Source: an uncultured Clostridia bacterium (GTDB taxonomy: Bacteria > Bacillota > Clostridia > Oscillospirales > QAMX01). Taken from it: a stretch of DNA of 44,676 nucleotides. The notes under the pieces are model-generated. The model had not been told where the DNA came from and ran no database searches. It saw only the letters and a list, made by a program, of their open reading frames with translations. Position numbers and translations under genes: made by a program. The stretch covers positions 1-44,676 of the forward strand of contig CALWBW010000018.1 of NCBI GenBank assembly GCA_944376195.1, given 5' to 3'. Positions within the stretch are counted from its first letter, which is position 1; each line of letters begins with the position of its first letter. Positions 22,105 through 30,356 of this stretch are shown piece after piece.

Positions 22105-22749
22105 ATGACGACGAAAACTGCCGGGGAAATCGCGCAAATTATCGAAATTTTGGAAGCGTGTTATCCGGAGCCCGTGTGTTCGCTGGATTACGGCCATGCC
22201 TACGAACTGCTTTTTTCGGCACGGCTTGCCGCGCAGTGTACGGACGCGCGTGTGAACACGGTGACGCCGGCGCTTTTTGCCCGGTATCCGACGCTGGAGG
22301 CGTTTGCAGAGGCGGATGTCGCGGATGTGGAAGCCATCATCCATCCCTGTGGGTTTTTCCGCTCCAAGGCGCGCGATATTGTGGCGTGTGCGGCGAAGCT
22401 GCTCTCCGACTACGGCGGGGAGCTGCCGGATACGGTGGAGGAACTTGTAAAACTCCCGGGCGTTGGGCGCAAAACGGCAAACCTTATCGTGGGCGATGTG
22501 TTTCATAAGCCCGCCATTGTGACGGATACGCATTGCATCCGGATCGCAAACCGCCTGGGGTTGTGCCAGACCAGGGAGCCGGTGCGCGTGGAACGCGCTC
22601 TGCGGGAGATCATTCCGCCGGAAAAGGGTTCGGATTTCTGCCACCGTCTGGTGCTCTTCGGCCGGGACGTCTGTACGGCGCGGGCGCCGCGCTGCGGAGA
22701 TTGTCCATTGGCGGAATTTTGCGCGGAAAGGGCCAAAACGAATGGTTAA
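22105..22749 (+). CDS. nth: endonuclease III
   Basis: DNA glycosylase/AP lyase for oxidised pyrimidines (214 aa). The helix-hairpin-helix LPGVGRKTAN carries the catalytic lysine, and TDTHCIRIANRLG carries the catalytic aspartate. The C-terminal iron-sulfur cluster ligands are in C-x6-C-x2-C-x5-C spacing (CTARAPRCGDCPLAEFC). Of several in-frame ATGs, 22105 is chosen because AAGGAGGG lies six bases before it; those at 22087 and 22099 overlap or touch that site. It overlaps truB by eight bases, the first pair of a three-gene unit with ribF. Confidence 0.93.
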   Translation: MTTKTAGEIAQIIEILEACYPEPVCSLDYGHAYELLFSARLAAQCTDARVNTVTPALFARYPTLEAFAEADVADVEAIIHPCGFFRSKARDIVACAAKLLSDYGGELPDTVEELVKLPGVGRKTANLIVGDVFHKPAIVTDTHCIRIANRLGLCQTREPVRVERALREIIPPEKGSDFCHRLVLFGRDVCTARAPRCGDCPLAEFCAERAKTNG

Positions 22750-23611
22750 CGGGATTTTTGTGATAGACAAGCCGGAGGGTATGACCTCGCACGACGTGGT
22801 GGCGCGGATGCGGCGGATTTTGCAGGAAAAACGCGTGGGCCACGGCGGAACGCTTGATCCGATGGCAACCGGCGTACTTCCCGTCTTTGCCGGACGCAGT
22901 ACGCGCGCGACGGGATTTGTGCAGGAGGGCGGCAAACTCTATGCGGCGCGGATGCGCCTGGGAATCACGACCGATACGCAGGATACCACGGGAAAAACGC
23001 TGGAAACGCGTCCCGTCTTTTGCGGGCGCGCGGAGATTGCCGCGGTTCTTCCGCGGTTTACCGGGGAAATTGAGCAGATTCCGCCCATGTATTCGGCGGT
23101 GTCCGTCGGCGGCGTCCGGCTTTACAAACTGGCGCGTCAGGGCGTGGAAGTCGAACGGGCGCCGCGCCGTGTGACGGTCGACAGTCTGACGCTGGGGGAA
23201 ACGGCAGGCGAACAGGAATATGAACTGCTCGTCGAATGTTCGAAAGGGCTCTATGTGCGCACGCTGATTGCGGATATCGGCGAGGCGCTGGGCTGCGGCG
23301 CAGCCATGTCCGGCCTGCGGCGCCTGCGCGCGGGCGGGTTTTCCATTGAACGCGCCATCACGCTTGACCGTGCGGCGGAACTGGCGGAAGCCGGAAGGCT
23401 GGCGGAGGTCTGCCTTTGCGCGGATGTTTTGTTTACCGCGCTGCCGGAGCTGCGCCTCACCGCGCGGGGAGAAGAAAAAGTGCGGCATGGCGCGGCGTGG
23501 CGCACCTCGCTGCCGGATGGGGAGTACCGGCTTTATGGCGCGGATGGGACGTTCCTGGGTCCGGGCGCTGTGGAAGACGGACAGGTGCGTATTCGAAAAT
23601 CTTTCTACTAA
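22742..23611 (+). CDS. truB: tRNA pseudouridine-55 synthase TruB
   Basis: Converts U55 in the T-loop of tRNAs to pseudouridine (289 aa). The catalytic motif GHGGTLDPMATGVLPV supplies Asp39; PPMYSAV and KGLYVRTLI are further family motifs, and a PUA-like tail follows. It starts inside the end of nth and is followed 17 bases later by ribF. In most Firmicutes truB and ribF are adjacent after rbfA; here rbfA is replaced by nth. Confidence 0.95.
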   Translation: MVNGIFVIDKPEGMTSHDVVARMRRILQEKRVGHGGTLDPMATGVLPVFAGRSTRATGFVQEGGKLYAARMRLGITTDTQDTTGKTLETRPVFCGRAEIAAVLPRFTGEIEQIPPMYSAVSVGGVRLYKLARQGVEVERAPRRVTVDSLTLGETAGEQEYELLVECSKGLYVRTLIADIGEALGCGAAMSGLRRLRAGGFSIERAITLDRAAELAEAGRLAEVCLCADVLFTALPELRLTARGEEKVRHGAAWRTSLPDGEYRLYGADGTFLGPGAVEDGQVRIRKSFY

Positions 23612-23628
23612 AACAGGTGGGAAATCGT

Positions 23629-24507
23629 ATGGAAAAATCTTGTGCCGCCGCGTTGGGCTTTTTTGACGGGGTTCACGAGGCGCATATGCGTGTATTGAAA
23701 AGCGCGGCGCGCTATGCCGCGTCGCATAACCTGGAGCCGGTAGCGGTCACCTTCGATCGTTCGCCGAAAGCGCTTGTGACGGGTGTGGATGTGCCGCTGA
23801 TCTGTACGCCGGAGGACCGCGTGCGGATCATGCACGAAGAGGCGGGAATCGCCCGTGTGGTGACGCTTCCCTTTGACGCGTCCTTGCGCGATATGGACGC
23901 GCATATATTTTTAGAAGACATCGTGCTGGGTTCGCTTGGCGCGGCGTACTGCGCGGCGGGGTATGATTACCGGTTTGGCGCAGCGGGAGCCGGGGATGCG
24001 GCGCTTTTGCAGGAATTCTGCGCGGCGCACGGCATTGCGTGTGAAATTGTGCCGCAGATGGAAAAGGACGGCGGAAAAATCAGTTCTACCCGGATTCGGG
24101 AACTGATTGTTTCCGGTGATGTAGAGGAAGCGTCGGCGCTTCTGGGGCGCCCCTTCACGTTTTCCGGCGAGGTGATTCACGGGAAGGCCCTGGGACGTAC
24201 GCTGGGCTTTCCGACGATGAATATCGCGGTGCCGGCTGGACTGGTGCTTCCGGCGGCAGGCGTGTATATCTGCCGTGCGCTGGTCGCGGGCGAGTGGCGC
24301 CGCGCGGTGTGCAATGTCGCGCACGGCGACCGGCCTTTGTGCGAAATTCATGCGTTTGATTATGGCGGAGACGCCTATGGCCTGTCGGTACGGGTGGAAC
24401 TTTTGCGTTTTGTACGCGGAATGCGGCGCTTCGATTCTCTGGAGGCGCTGACCCGGCAGGTAGATTGCGACAAAAAAGTGGCGCTTGATTGGTTTTCTTC
24501 ACGGTGA
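23629..24507 (+). CDS. ribF: bifunctional riboflavin kinase/FAD synthetase
   Basis: Makes FMN and FAD from riboflavin (292 aa). The N-terminal nucleotidyltransferase domain begins LGFFDGVHEAH and contains SSTRIRELI. The C-terminal riboflavin kinase domain has GRTLGFPTMNI (usually GFPTANI, so Met replaces Ala) and ends with the FVRGMRRFDSLEAL segment. The ATG at 23629 has AGGTGG upstream; the 71-codon open extension overlaps truB and shows no domain. No FMN riboswitch core is seen in front of it. Confidence 0.93.
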   Translation: MEKSCAAALGFFDGVHEAHMRVLKSAARYAASHNLEPVAVTFDRSPKALVTGVDVPLICTPEDRVRIMHEEAGIARVVTLPFDASLRDMDAHIFLEDIVLGSLGAAYCAAGYDYRFGAAGAGDAALLQEFCAAHGIACEIVPQMEKDGGKISSTRIRELIVSGDVEEASALLGRPFTFSGEVIHGKALGRTLGFPTMNIAVPAGLVLPAAGVYICRALVAGEWRRAVCNVAHGDRPLCEIHAFDYGGDAYGLSVRVELLRFVRGMRRFDSLEALTRQVDCDKKVALDWFSSR

Positions 24508-24547
24508 CGCTCCTTTTTTGGCGGTTTTTTTGTGGCAGTTTTCACTA

Positions 24548-24576
24548 TTGCGGCAAATGCCGGGAAATGGTATCAT
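24548..24576 (+). promoter_or_regulatory. promoter of the sugar kinase gene
   Basis: TTGCGG (24548-24553), 17-base spacer, TATCAT (24571-24576). It lies about 100 bases before the kinase start. Confidence 0.6.
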
Positions 24577-24673
24577 AATTATATGTGATTTTGTATAAAT
24601 ACGAATGTGCAGCTGCTATTGTTTTCCCGCGCGGTCGGAGCGCCGTGTGAAAAAAGGATCCGGAGTGTATGAA

Positions 24674-25600
24674 ATGATAGTAACCTTTCTTTTAAACCCC
24701 GCAATTGACCGAACACTGTTGATCCCGGATTTTGAACCGGGAAGAGTAAACCATGTCGGGATTACGGTGACCGACGCCGGAGGCAACGGCGTAAACGTCA
24801 GCCGCGCCTTGAAAGTAATGGGTACGGAGTCCATGACGGTGGGCTTCATCGCCGGTAAAAACGGCCGTTTTATTAAGGATTACCTCAGTTCCCAGGCTAT
24901 CCCCTGGGATTTTATTGACGTGCCGGGTGAAACGCGCGTCAACATCAAGATTGTCGACCGCAACGGTATTCATACGGATATCAACGAATCCGGCTTTGAA
25001 ATCAGCGACACGGATTTCAACCGGCTGAGCGAACGGATGACACAGTATGTGCGGCGCGACAACAGTATTGTGCTGTGCGGCTCCACGCCGCCGAATTTTA
25101 CCGTTGAACGCTACGGAAAAATCTGTCAGACAATCAGCACGCGCGGCTGCGAGCTGTTTCTGGACACAAGCGGAAAGTTCCTGCTGGAGGGTTTAAAGGC
25201 AAAACCGGTGTATGTCAAGCCGAACGTGCAGGAGCTGGAGGAGACATTGGGGCAAAAGTTCACCTCGCGCGAGGAGATCTGCCGCGGTGCACGGGAATTG
25301 ATTGGTTTGGGTGCGCAGAACGTGGTGGTTTCCATGGGAGCGGCGGGCGCTATTTTCATGAGCCCGGAGGTGACCTATTTTGTAGGGGCGCCGAAAGTGC
25401 CGGTACGGGGTCCCGTCGGCGCGGGCGACGTTATGATGGCGGGCATTGTACACGCGCGCCAGAATCGGATGGATTTTGAAAATACGGCCTGTTATGCCGT
25501 CGCGGCGTCCAGCGCCAGCGTGACGGTGGAGGGAACGCGGATGGCGCAGCGGCGCGATGTGCTGAAGCTGTTTTCGCAGATTCACGCCATACGCATTTAA
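24674..25600 (+). CDS. PfkB-family kinase, 1-phosphofructokinase/LacC type
   Basis: Sugar-phosphate kinase (308 aa). It shows MIVTFLLNPAIDRTL, the substrate motif AGGNGVNVSRAL, LDTSGK, VKPNVQEL (about 181-188) and GPVGAGD with the catalytic aspartate (about 247-252). This pattern is that of 1-phosphofructokinase or tagatose-6-phosphate kinase rather than ribokinase. There is no neighbouring PTS permease or regulator, so the actual substrate is open. The ATG at 24674 has GGATCCGGAG upstream. Single-gene unit ending in a strong hairpin. Confidence 0.85.
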   Translation: MIVTFLLNPAIDRTLLIPDFEPGRVNHVGITVTDAGGNGVNVSRALKVMGTESMTVGFIAGKNGRFIKDYLSSQAIPWDFIDVPGETRVNIKIVDRNGIHTDINESGFEISDTDFNRLSERMTQYVRRDNSIVLCGSTPPNFTVERYGKICQTISTRGCELFLDTSGKFLLEGLKAKPVYVKPNVQELEETLGQKFTSREEICRGARELIGLGAQNVVVSMGAAGAIFMSPEVTYFVGAPKVPVRGPVGAGDVMMAGIVHARQNRMDFENTACYAVAASSASVTVEGTRMAQRRDVLKLFSQIHAIRI

Positions 25601-25637
25601 AAAGAAAAAACGTTTGCTTTTGCAGAATAAAAAGGAC

Positions 25638-25669
25638 GAGCCGGACGGTTTTAACCGTCCGGCTCTTTT
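25638..25669. terminator. terminator between kinase and M23 peptidase genes
   Basis: GAGCCGGACGGT (25638-25649) pairs with ACCGTCCGGCTC (25654-25665) around a TTTA loop and is followed by TTTT. The convergent M23 gene ends 20 bases away and can use the same hairpin. Confidence 0.88.
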
Positions 25670-25688
25670 CGAGGGGAAACGTGCGTCT

Positions 25689-26561
25689 TTATTCGGGAAG
25701 GTAAGCCAGAGGATCCACGCGTACGCCGTCAAGCGTCATTTCCACGTGCAGGTGCGCCTGCTCAAGCGATTCAAAAAGCGCCGTGGTGGAAACGGCTCCG
25801 ATTGTCTCGCCGGCCGTCACGGTCTGTCCGGGCGACACGGTCGCGTTCTCGATCAAGCCGAGATACGTGCTTTTCAGCCCGCCGCCGTGGTCGACTAAAA
25901 TTCCGGTCCCGTAGTATTCGTCGCGGTAAACGTCTTCAATCACGCCGTCTGCCACTACCGAAACCAGCGTCCCGTCCTCAGCGAGGAAATCTACGCCGTT
26001 GTGCGTACGCCAGTCGCCCATGGTACGGTCATAAACCAGCTCGTCGCCGGAGAATTCCCGCAGCACTTCGCCGGAGACCGGACGGACAAAGAACGTCGGT
26101 ACGGCGTCCGTCTCCTCCGGTTCCTGGGATACCGGCGCTTCTTCCGTCGGTTCCTCCTCCCGTTGGGAGGCGATGGTCTCCACCGCATCGCGAATCACCG
26201 CGTCGCCGTCAATGGCCTCCTCCGGTTCGGCGCTTGCCGCGGAGGAACCATCGTCCGCGAGAGCGTCGGTGTCGTCGGAGAGGGCGTCTTCACTGCCGGA
26301 CGTCGGAATTTCCACACTGTCGTTTAAGTCTACTTCGTTGCCGGGGGGCAGGATTTCACCGCCGGAGCTGAGCTCTGCTTCCATCAGGTTGTCCGTTTCC
26401 GAAAGCAGCGCGCTGTCCTGGTCCGTCGTGGTTGCCGGATCGAAGAAAAGTACATAACCCGCAATTCCTATTGCCGCTACGCAAAGGAAAAGGATTATGT
26501 AAAATCCTTTTTCCTCGAAGAAGCGGGAAACCTTGCCTGCTTCTTTTGGATTTTCACTCAT
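25689..26561 (-). CDS. spoIIQ: SpoIIQ-like membrane-anchored M23 peptidase
   Basis: Single-pass membrane protein (290 aa): a short cytoplasmic start, a transmembrane helix at about 20-40, a long acidic linker (about 45-155) and a C-terminal LytM domain. The domain has WRTHNGVDF (His187, Asp191) and AHLHVEM (His270, His272), a complete zinc-binding set. The architecture and the WRTHNGVD segment fit SpoIIQ, the forespore partner of SpoIIIAH in engulfment, in its catalytically intact clostridial form. A general cell-wall endopeptidase is the alternative. ATG 26561 is preceded by GGAGG; a GTG four codons earlier would overlap that site. A forespore-type promoter candidate lies upstream. Confidence 0.75.
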   Translation of the reverse strand: MSENPKEAGKVSRFFEEKGFYIILFLCVAAIGIAGYVLFFDPATTTDQDSALLSETDNLMEAELSSGGEILPPGNEVDLNDSVEIPTSGSEDALSDDTDALADDGSSAASAEPEEAIDGDAVIRDAVETIASQREEEPTEEAPVSQEPEETDAVPTFFVRPVSGEVLREFSGDELVYDRTMGDWRTHNGVDFLAEDGTLVSVVADGVIEDVYRDEYYGTGILVDHGGGLKSTYLGLIENATVSPGQTVTAGETIGAVSTTALFESLEQAHLHVEMTLDGVRVDPLAYLPE

Positions 26562-26690
26562 CTGTTTCAGCACCTCCGCGCCTATTATGTCCAGCGCCGG
26601 AAAATCTATGCACGGCTGGATAAAAATAAATTTTGCGTCCGGCGTCCGTGGGGGCGGGGGGAAGAGACGGGCTCCGGTTTCCGGCGCAGG

Positions 26691-26720
26691 GAGTATTGCC
26701 CAAAATCTCGCCTTTTATAA
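26691..26720 (-). promoter_or_regulatory. candidate sigma-F type promoter of the SpoIIQ-like gene
   Basis: On the minus strand TTATA (26720-26716), 15-base spacer, then GGCAATACTC (26700-26691), which fits the forespore -10 pattern GGnrAnAnT. The -35 differs by one base from GyATA. No sigma-A promoter was found in the same stretch. Confidence 0.4.
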
Positions 26721-26744
26721 GCGCTGCAACGGTTTTTTCGCCTA

Positions 26745-26773
26745 TGGACATTCCAAGCGCCTGCCTTTATAAT
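26745..26773 (+). promoter_or_regulatory. promoter of the yfcE-birA unit
   Basis: TGGACA (26745-26750), 17-base spacer, TATAAT (26768-26773), about 80 bases before the phosphodiesterase start. Confidence 0.75.
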
Positions 26774-26854
26774 GAAAAAGAAGAAAAAATGCGGCCGCCG
26801 GCACGAAAAAACGCGAAAAACGTTTGCCCGCGTCCGGCGCGGGAGGAGACGGTT

Positions 26855-27334
26855 ATGCGCGTTCTGGTGTTTTCCGATACGCATGGCGATACGGAGGGAA
26901 TGAGCGGGGTACTGGATGCCGTGCCGTGCGATTTGGCGCTGCATCTGGGCGACTGCGTTGCGGATTGCGAAGACGTTCGGATTCTGCACCCGGATGTGAC
27001 GCTCTGGCAGGTCGCGGGCAACGACTACCGGGACACGGTATCCGGCATCCAGTTTGAGGATTTGTTCGAACTTGCCGGCGTGCGGGTTTTCCTGACGCAC
27101 GGACACCGGTACGGCGTCCGTTCCGGGCCGGAGCTGCTCTGCGCGGCGGCAAAGGCGCGCGGCGCGGCGCTGGCGCTTTACGGGCACACGCATATTGCGG
27201 CGGTGGGAAGTTGTGACGGCGTAACCTGGTGCAATCCCGGCAGCGCGTCGCGCGCACGTTGTGCGGGCGGGCGCTCCTATGCCGTAGTGACGCTGGAAGA
27301 CGGGACGTTTACCTGTGAGGTGGTGCGGTTTTGA
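26855..27334 (+). CDS. YfcE/MJ0936-family metallophosphoesterase
   Basis: Small calcineurin-like phosphodiesterase (159 aa). The metal ligands appear in order: VFSDTHGD, LHLGDC, GND, THGHRYG and GHTH. No transmembrane segment is seen. Family members hydrolyse model phosphodiesters; the natural substrate is usually unknown. The ATG at 26855 has GGAGGAGAC upstream; the longer open frame runs through the promoter. Its TGA stop overlaps the TTG start of birA, so the two are coupled. Confidence 0.88.
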   Translation: MRVLVFSDTHGDTEGMSGVLDAVPCDLALHLGDCVADCEDVRILHPDVTLWQVAGNDYRDTVSGIQFEDLFELAGVRVFLTHGHRYGVRSGPELLCAAAKARGAALALYGHTHIAAVGSCDGVTWCNPGSASRARCAGGRSYAVVTLEDGTFTCEVVRF

Positions 27335-28125
27335 GCGAAACTTTCCAGTTTTTCAAACAATATGAGGCGGCTCTTGCAACCCATACGCTGGGACGCGCGC
27401 TGGAGTGGTATGACGAGGTGGATTCCACCAACACCCAGGCAAAACGGCGTCTGGCCGCCGGCGCCGCGGCGGACGGACTCGCGGTGACCGCGTTTTCCCA
27501 AACAGCCGGACGCGGGCGCCTGGGACATACCTGGGAAAACGCGGCGGGCGCGGGCCTTTATATCTCCTTTGTGACGCAGGCGCTTCCTGCCACCTTGCTG
27601 CCGCTGGTGCCGGTGGCGTGCGGCGTCGCTGTGGCGGAGCTGCTCCGCGAAACGGCGGGGTGCGAGGCGGGCGTGAAGTGGCCCAACGACGTCATTGTCC
27701 GCGAACATAAGATTGCCGGGATTCTGTGCGAGGGCGTGAACGGCCGGGGAATCTGCGGCATCGGCATCAACCTTTTGCAGGACGAGGCGTATTTTGTGCG
27801 GGCCGGCCTGCCGTACGGGACCAGCCTGCTGCTGGAGACCGGGCGTGCGCCGGAGACGGCGCTTTTGGCCGCCGGTCTTGCAAACCGTTTAGAACCTTGG
27901 CTCGACAGTCTCGAGCGGGACGGGGGCACGGCGCTTCTGGCGGCGCTGCGCGCCTGCTGTATCAGTCTGGGGCGTGAGGTGCGCGCCATTTCGCCGCAGG
28001 GCGAGCTGTGTGGCCGCGCGGTGGATCTCGACGGCGAGGGCCGTCTGGTGATTGAAACGGCGGCGGGCCGTACCGCTGTTTCAGCGGGAGAGGTCCGGCT
28101 GCGTACGGCGCGTGGATATTTGTAA
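27331..28125 (+). CDS. birA: biotin--[acetyl-CoA carboxylase] ligase
   Basis: Activates biotin and attaches it to carboxylase carrier proteins (264 aa). The ligase core shows DEVDSTNTQAK, the adenylate-binding GRGRLGHTW, and KWPNDV with IAGIL. The N-terminal helix-turn-helix of bifunctional BirA is missing, so it should be an enzyme only and not a repressor. The start is a TTG overlapping the stop of the upstream gene (TTGA), with GAGGTGG a suitable distance before it. Confidence 0.92.
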   Translation: MSETFQFFKQYEAALATHTLGRALEWYDEVDSTNTQAKRRLAAGAAADGLAVTAFSQTAGRGRLGHTWENAAGAGLYISFVTQALPATLLPLVPVACGVAVAELLRETAGCEAGVKWPNDVIVREHKIAGILCEGVNGRGICGIGINLLQDEAYFVRAGLPYGTSLLLETGRAPETALLAAGLANRLEPWLDSLERDGGTALLAALRACCISLGREVRAISPQGELCGRAVDLDGEGRLVIETAAGRTAVSAGEVRLRTARGYL

Positions 28126-28130
28126 AAGAC

Positions 28131-28159
28131 TTGCTTTTTTATCCGGATTGTTGTATAAT
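28131..28159 (+). promoter_or_regulatory. promoter of the DUF362 gene
   Basis: TTGCTT (28131-28136), 17-base spacer, TATAAT (28154-28159), about 58 bases before the start codon. Confidence 0.8.
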
Positions 28160-28216
28160 GCTTGAAATATTGTAAAGAGGAAATACAATTTTTCAAAAAA
28201 GAGGGAGAGAAAATAC

Positions 28217-29338
28217 GTGAATAAATCCAAAGTTTATTTTACCAACATGCGCGCCCGTCCGGGTACGAATATCCAGGACAAATTGGACCGCCTGATGGAG
28301 GCTGCCGGGATCGGGTCTATTGACATGGCAAACCGGTTTGTCGCGATCAAGGTGCATTTCGGCGAGCCGGGGAATTTAGCGTTTTTGCGTCCGAACTTTT
28401 CCAAAACCGTTGCGGACGTGTGTAAACGCCACGGCGGCATGCCCTTTCTGACCGACTGCAATACGCTCTATGTCGGACGCCGCCGTCATGCGCTGGAGCA
28501 TCTGGACGCCGCGTTTGAAAACGGGTTTTCTCCGCTGTCCACCGGCTGCCAGATGATTATTGCCGACGGCCTGAAGGGTACGGACGATGTGGAAGTGCCC
28601 GTCGAGGGCGGAGAACTGGTGAAAAACGCCAAAATCGGACGTGCGATTATGGATGCGGACGTTGTGATTTCGCTGAACCATTTTAAGGGCCATGAGCTTT
28701 CCGGTTTCGGCGGCGCGATCAAGAATCTGGGCATGGGATCCGGATCCCGCGCCGGTAAGATGGAGCAGCACAATAACGGTAAGCCCGCGGTGGATCCCGA
28801 GCTGTGCCGCGGCTGCCATATGTGCGCAAAGTACTGCGCGCAGGACGCCATCTCCTTTACGGCGGAGAACAAGGCCACAATTGACCATACGAAGTGCGTT
28901 GGCTGCGGCCGCTGCATCGGTCTGTGCCGCTTTGACGCCATCGAGCCGACCGACGACTCCTCCGAAGAGGATCTCGTGCGCAAGATTGCGGAGTATGCCA
29001 AGGCCGTGTGCCAGGGCCGCCCGAACTTCCATATCAATGTGGTGATGGATGTTTCGCCCTATTGCGACTGCCATGCCGAGAATGATACGCCGGTGGTGCA
29101 GGATATCGGCATGTTTGCCTCCTTCGACCCGGTTGCGCTGGACCAGGCCTGCATCGACGCGGTCAACGCCGCCAACCCCCTCCCCGGTTCGCTTTTGACC
29201 GACCGCATCGCGGAGGACGGCGATACGCACGACCATTTCCACACAATTTTCCGCAATACGCACTGGCAGGCGGGCCAGGAACATGCCGAGCATATCGGTT
29301 TGGGAACCACCGCCTATGAGCTGATCGACCTGCACTGA
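28217..29338 (+). CDS. DUF362 protein with two [4Fe-4S] ferredoxin clusters
   Basis: Protein of 373 residues. A DUF362 domain (roughly 1-185 and the C-terminal part) is interrupted by a ferredoxin-like insert with CRGCHMCAKYC and CVGCGRCIGLC, two C-x2-C-x2-C-x3-C sets that would bind two [4Fe-4S] clusters. Such proteins are widespread in anaerobes, and their redox partner is generally unknown. No signal peptide is visible, so it is likely cytoplasmic. GAGGGAGAG precedes the start. Single-gene unit under its own strong promoter. Confidence 0.88.
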   Translation: MNKSKVYFTNMRARPGTNIQDKLDRLMEAAGIGSIDMANRFVAIKVHFGEPGNLAFLRPNFSKTVADVCKRHGGMPFLTDCNTLYVGRRRHALEHLDAAFENGFSPLSTGCQMIIADGLKGTDDVEVPVEGGELVKNAKIGRAIMDADVVISLNHFKGHELSGFGGAIKNLGMGSGSRAGKMEQHNNGKPAVDPELCRGCHMCAKYCAQDAISFTAENKATIDHTKCVGCGRCIGLCRFDAIEPTDDSSEEDLVRKIAEYAKAVCQGRPNFHINVVMDVSPYCDCHAENDTPVVQDIGMFASFDPVALDQACIDAVNAANPLPGSLLTDRIAEDGDTHDHFHTIFRNTHWQAGQEHAEHIGLGTTAYELIDLH

Positions 29339-29351
29339 AGTAAACGTGTTT

Positions 29352-29405
29352 CGGACGCCGCCGCCCGGGGAAAGCAGACCCGACGGTCTGCCGGAAGGCG
29401 GCGCC
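29352..29405 (+). repeat. composite hairpin downstream of the DUF362 gene
   Basis: CGCCGCC near 29356 pairs with GGCGGCG near 29397, enclosing a perfect inner stem GCAGACC/GGTCTGC with a CGAC loop. No T-tract follows directly, so it is more like an mRNA 3' structure than a textbook terminator. Confidence 0.45.
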
Positions 29406-29596
29406 TTCGTTCTGGAATTTTGCACTGAAACGATTTTTTTTGAAACTTTTTTACCGGGTTTTCCGTCCAACCTACTGAAAGGGCGGATTAAATAAATCTT
29501 AAACTGGATTTAAACGGTTCTTTTGCCTGCGTTGATGATTGCGCGGTGTTTTCGTGGTATCCTGTCCCTGTCAAGCGAAACAAGGAGATGGGGAAT

Positions 29597-30313
29597 ATGG
29601 ATCGTACGAAGCAGCGCGCCGGTCTTTCGGAAGACCGCCGGAAAAGGGTGCGCGCGGTTAGTACTGCGTTATGCATTGTAACGGGTATGGCGCTTGCCTG
29701 CGCCTTTGCCTGGAATCCGATCAAACAACTGGTGTCCGACCCGGAGGGGTTCCGGAGCTTTGTGGCGGAACAGGGCGTTTGGGGTCCGGTCCTGTTTGTG
29801 GGATTGATGGCATTTCAGATTCTGGTTGCGGTCCTGCCCGGCGAGCCGCTGGAGATTGCCGCGGGTTATACCTTCGGCGTCTGGGGCGGAACGGCGCTGT
29901 GTATGGCGGGAGCGTTGGTAGGAAGCGCCGCTGTGTTTTTGCTGGTGCGCGCCTGGGGACGTCCTGCGGCGGAACTCTTTTTCCCGCGGGAAAAACTGGA
30001 GTCGCTGCCCTTTCTGCGCGACGAGCGGAAGAGTACGTTTTTGACGTTTCTGCTGTTTTTGATTCCGGGCACGCCGAAGGATCTGATGACCTATGCGGTC
30101 GGGTTGACGAACATGCGTTTTTCGATCTGGCTGCTCATTTCCACATTTGCGCGGATTCCGTCCATCGTCACCTCTACAGCGGGCGGAGACGCGTTGGGAA
30201 TGCAGAATTATGAGTTTGCGGCGGTGGTCTTTGCGTCGACATTGGCCATTGGCGGCGCGGGACTTTGGATTTACCGCAGCTTTTGCCGCAGGTGGGAGAA
30301 AGAAGGAAAATGA
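29597..30313 (+). CDS. TVP38/TMEM64 (DedA-like) membrane protein
   Basis: Multi-pass membrane protein (238 aa). Hydrophobic segments occur near residues 20-40, 62-80, 90-118, 145-160, 175-190 and 210-230. The core GEPLEIAAGYTFGVWGG and FLIPGTPKDLMTY are typical of the TVP38/TMEM64 group, which is related to DedA lipid scramblases or transporters. ATG 29597 is preferred because AAGGAG lies nine bases before it; the ATG at 29588 abuts that site. The next gene starts about 40 bases downstream and is probably co-transcribed. Confidence 0.85.
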   Translation: MDRTKQRAGLSEDRRKRVRAVSTALCIVTGMALACAFAWNPIKQLVSDPEGFRSFVAEQGVWGPVLFVGLMAFQILVAVLPGEPLEIAAGYTFGVWGGTALCMAGALVGSAAVFLLVRAWGRPAAELFFPREKLESLPFLRDERKSTFLTFLLFLIPGTPKDLMTYAVGLTNMRFSIWLLISTFARIPSIVTSTAGGDALGMQNYEFAAVVFASTLAIGGAGLWIYRSFCRRWEKEGK

Positions 30314-30356
30314 TACCCGGGTTTTCCCGCGGTACCAGCAATCAGGAGGGATTTTT

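Noticed and set aside
28376..29470. 364-codon open frame opposite the DUF362 gene
   Set aside because: Antisense shadow; the plus strand encodes two clear ferredoxin cluster motifs and has the promoter.
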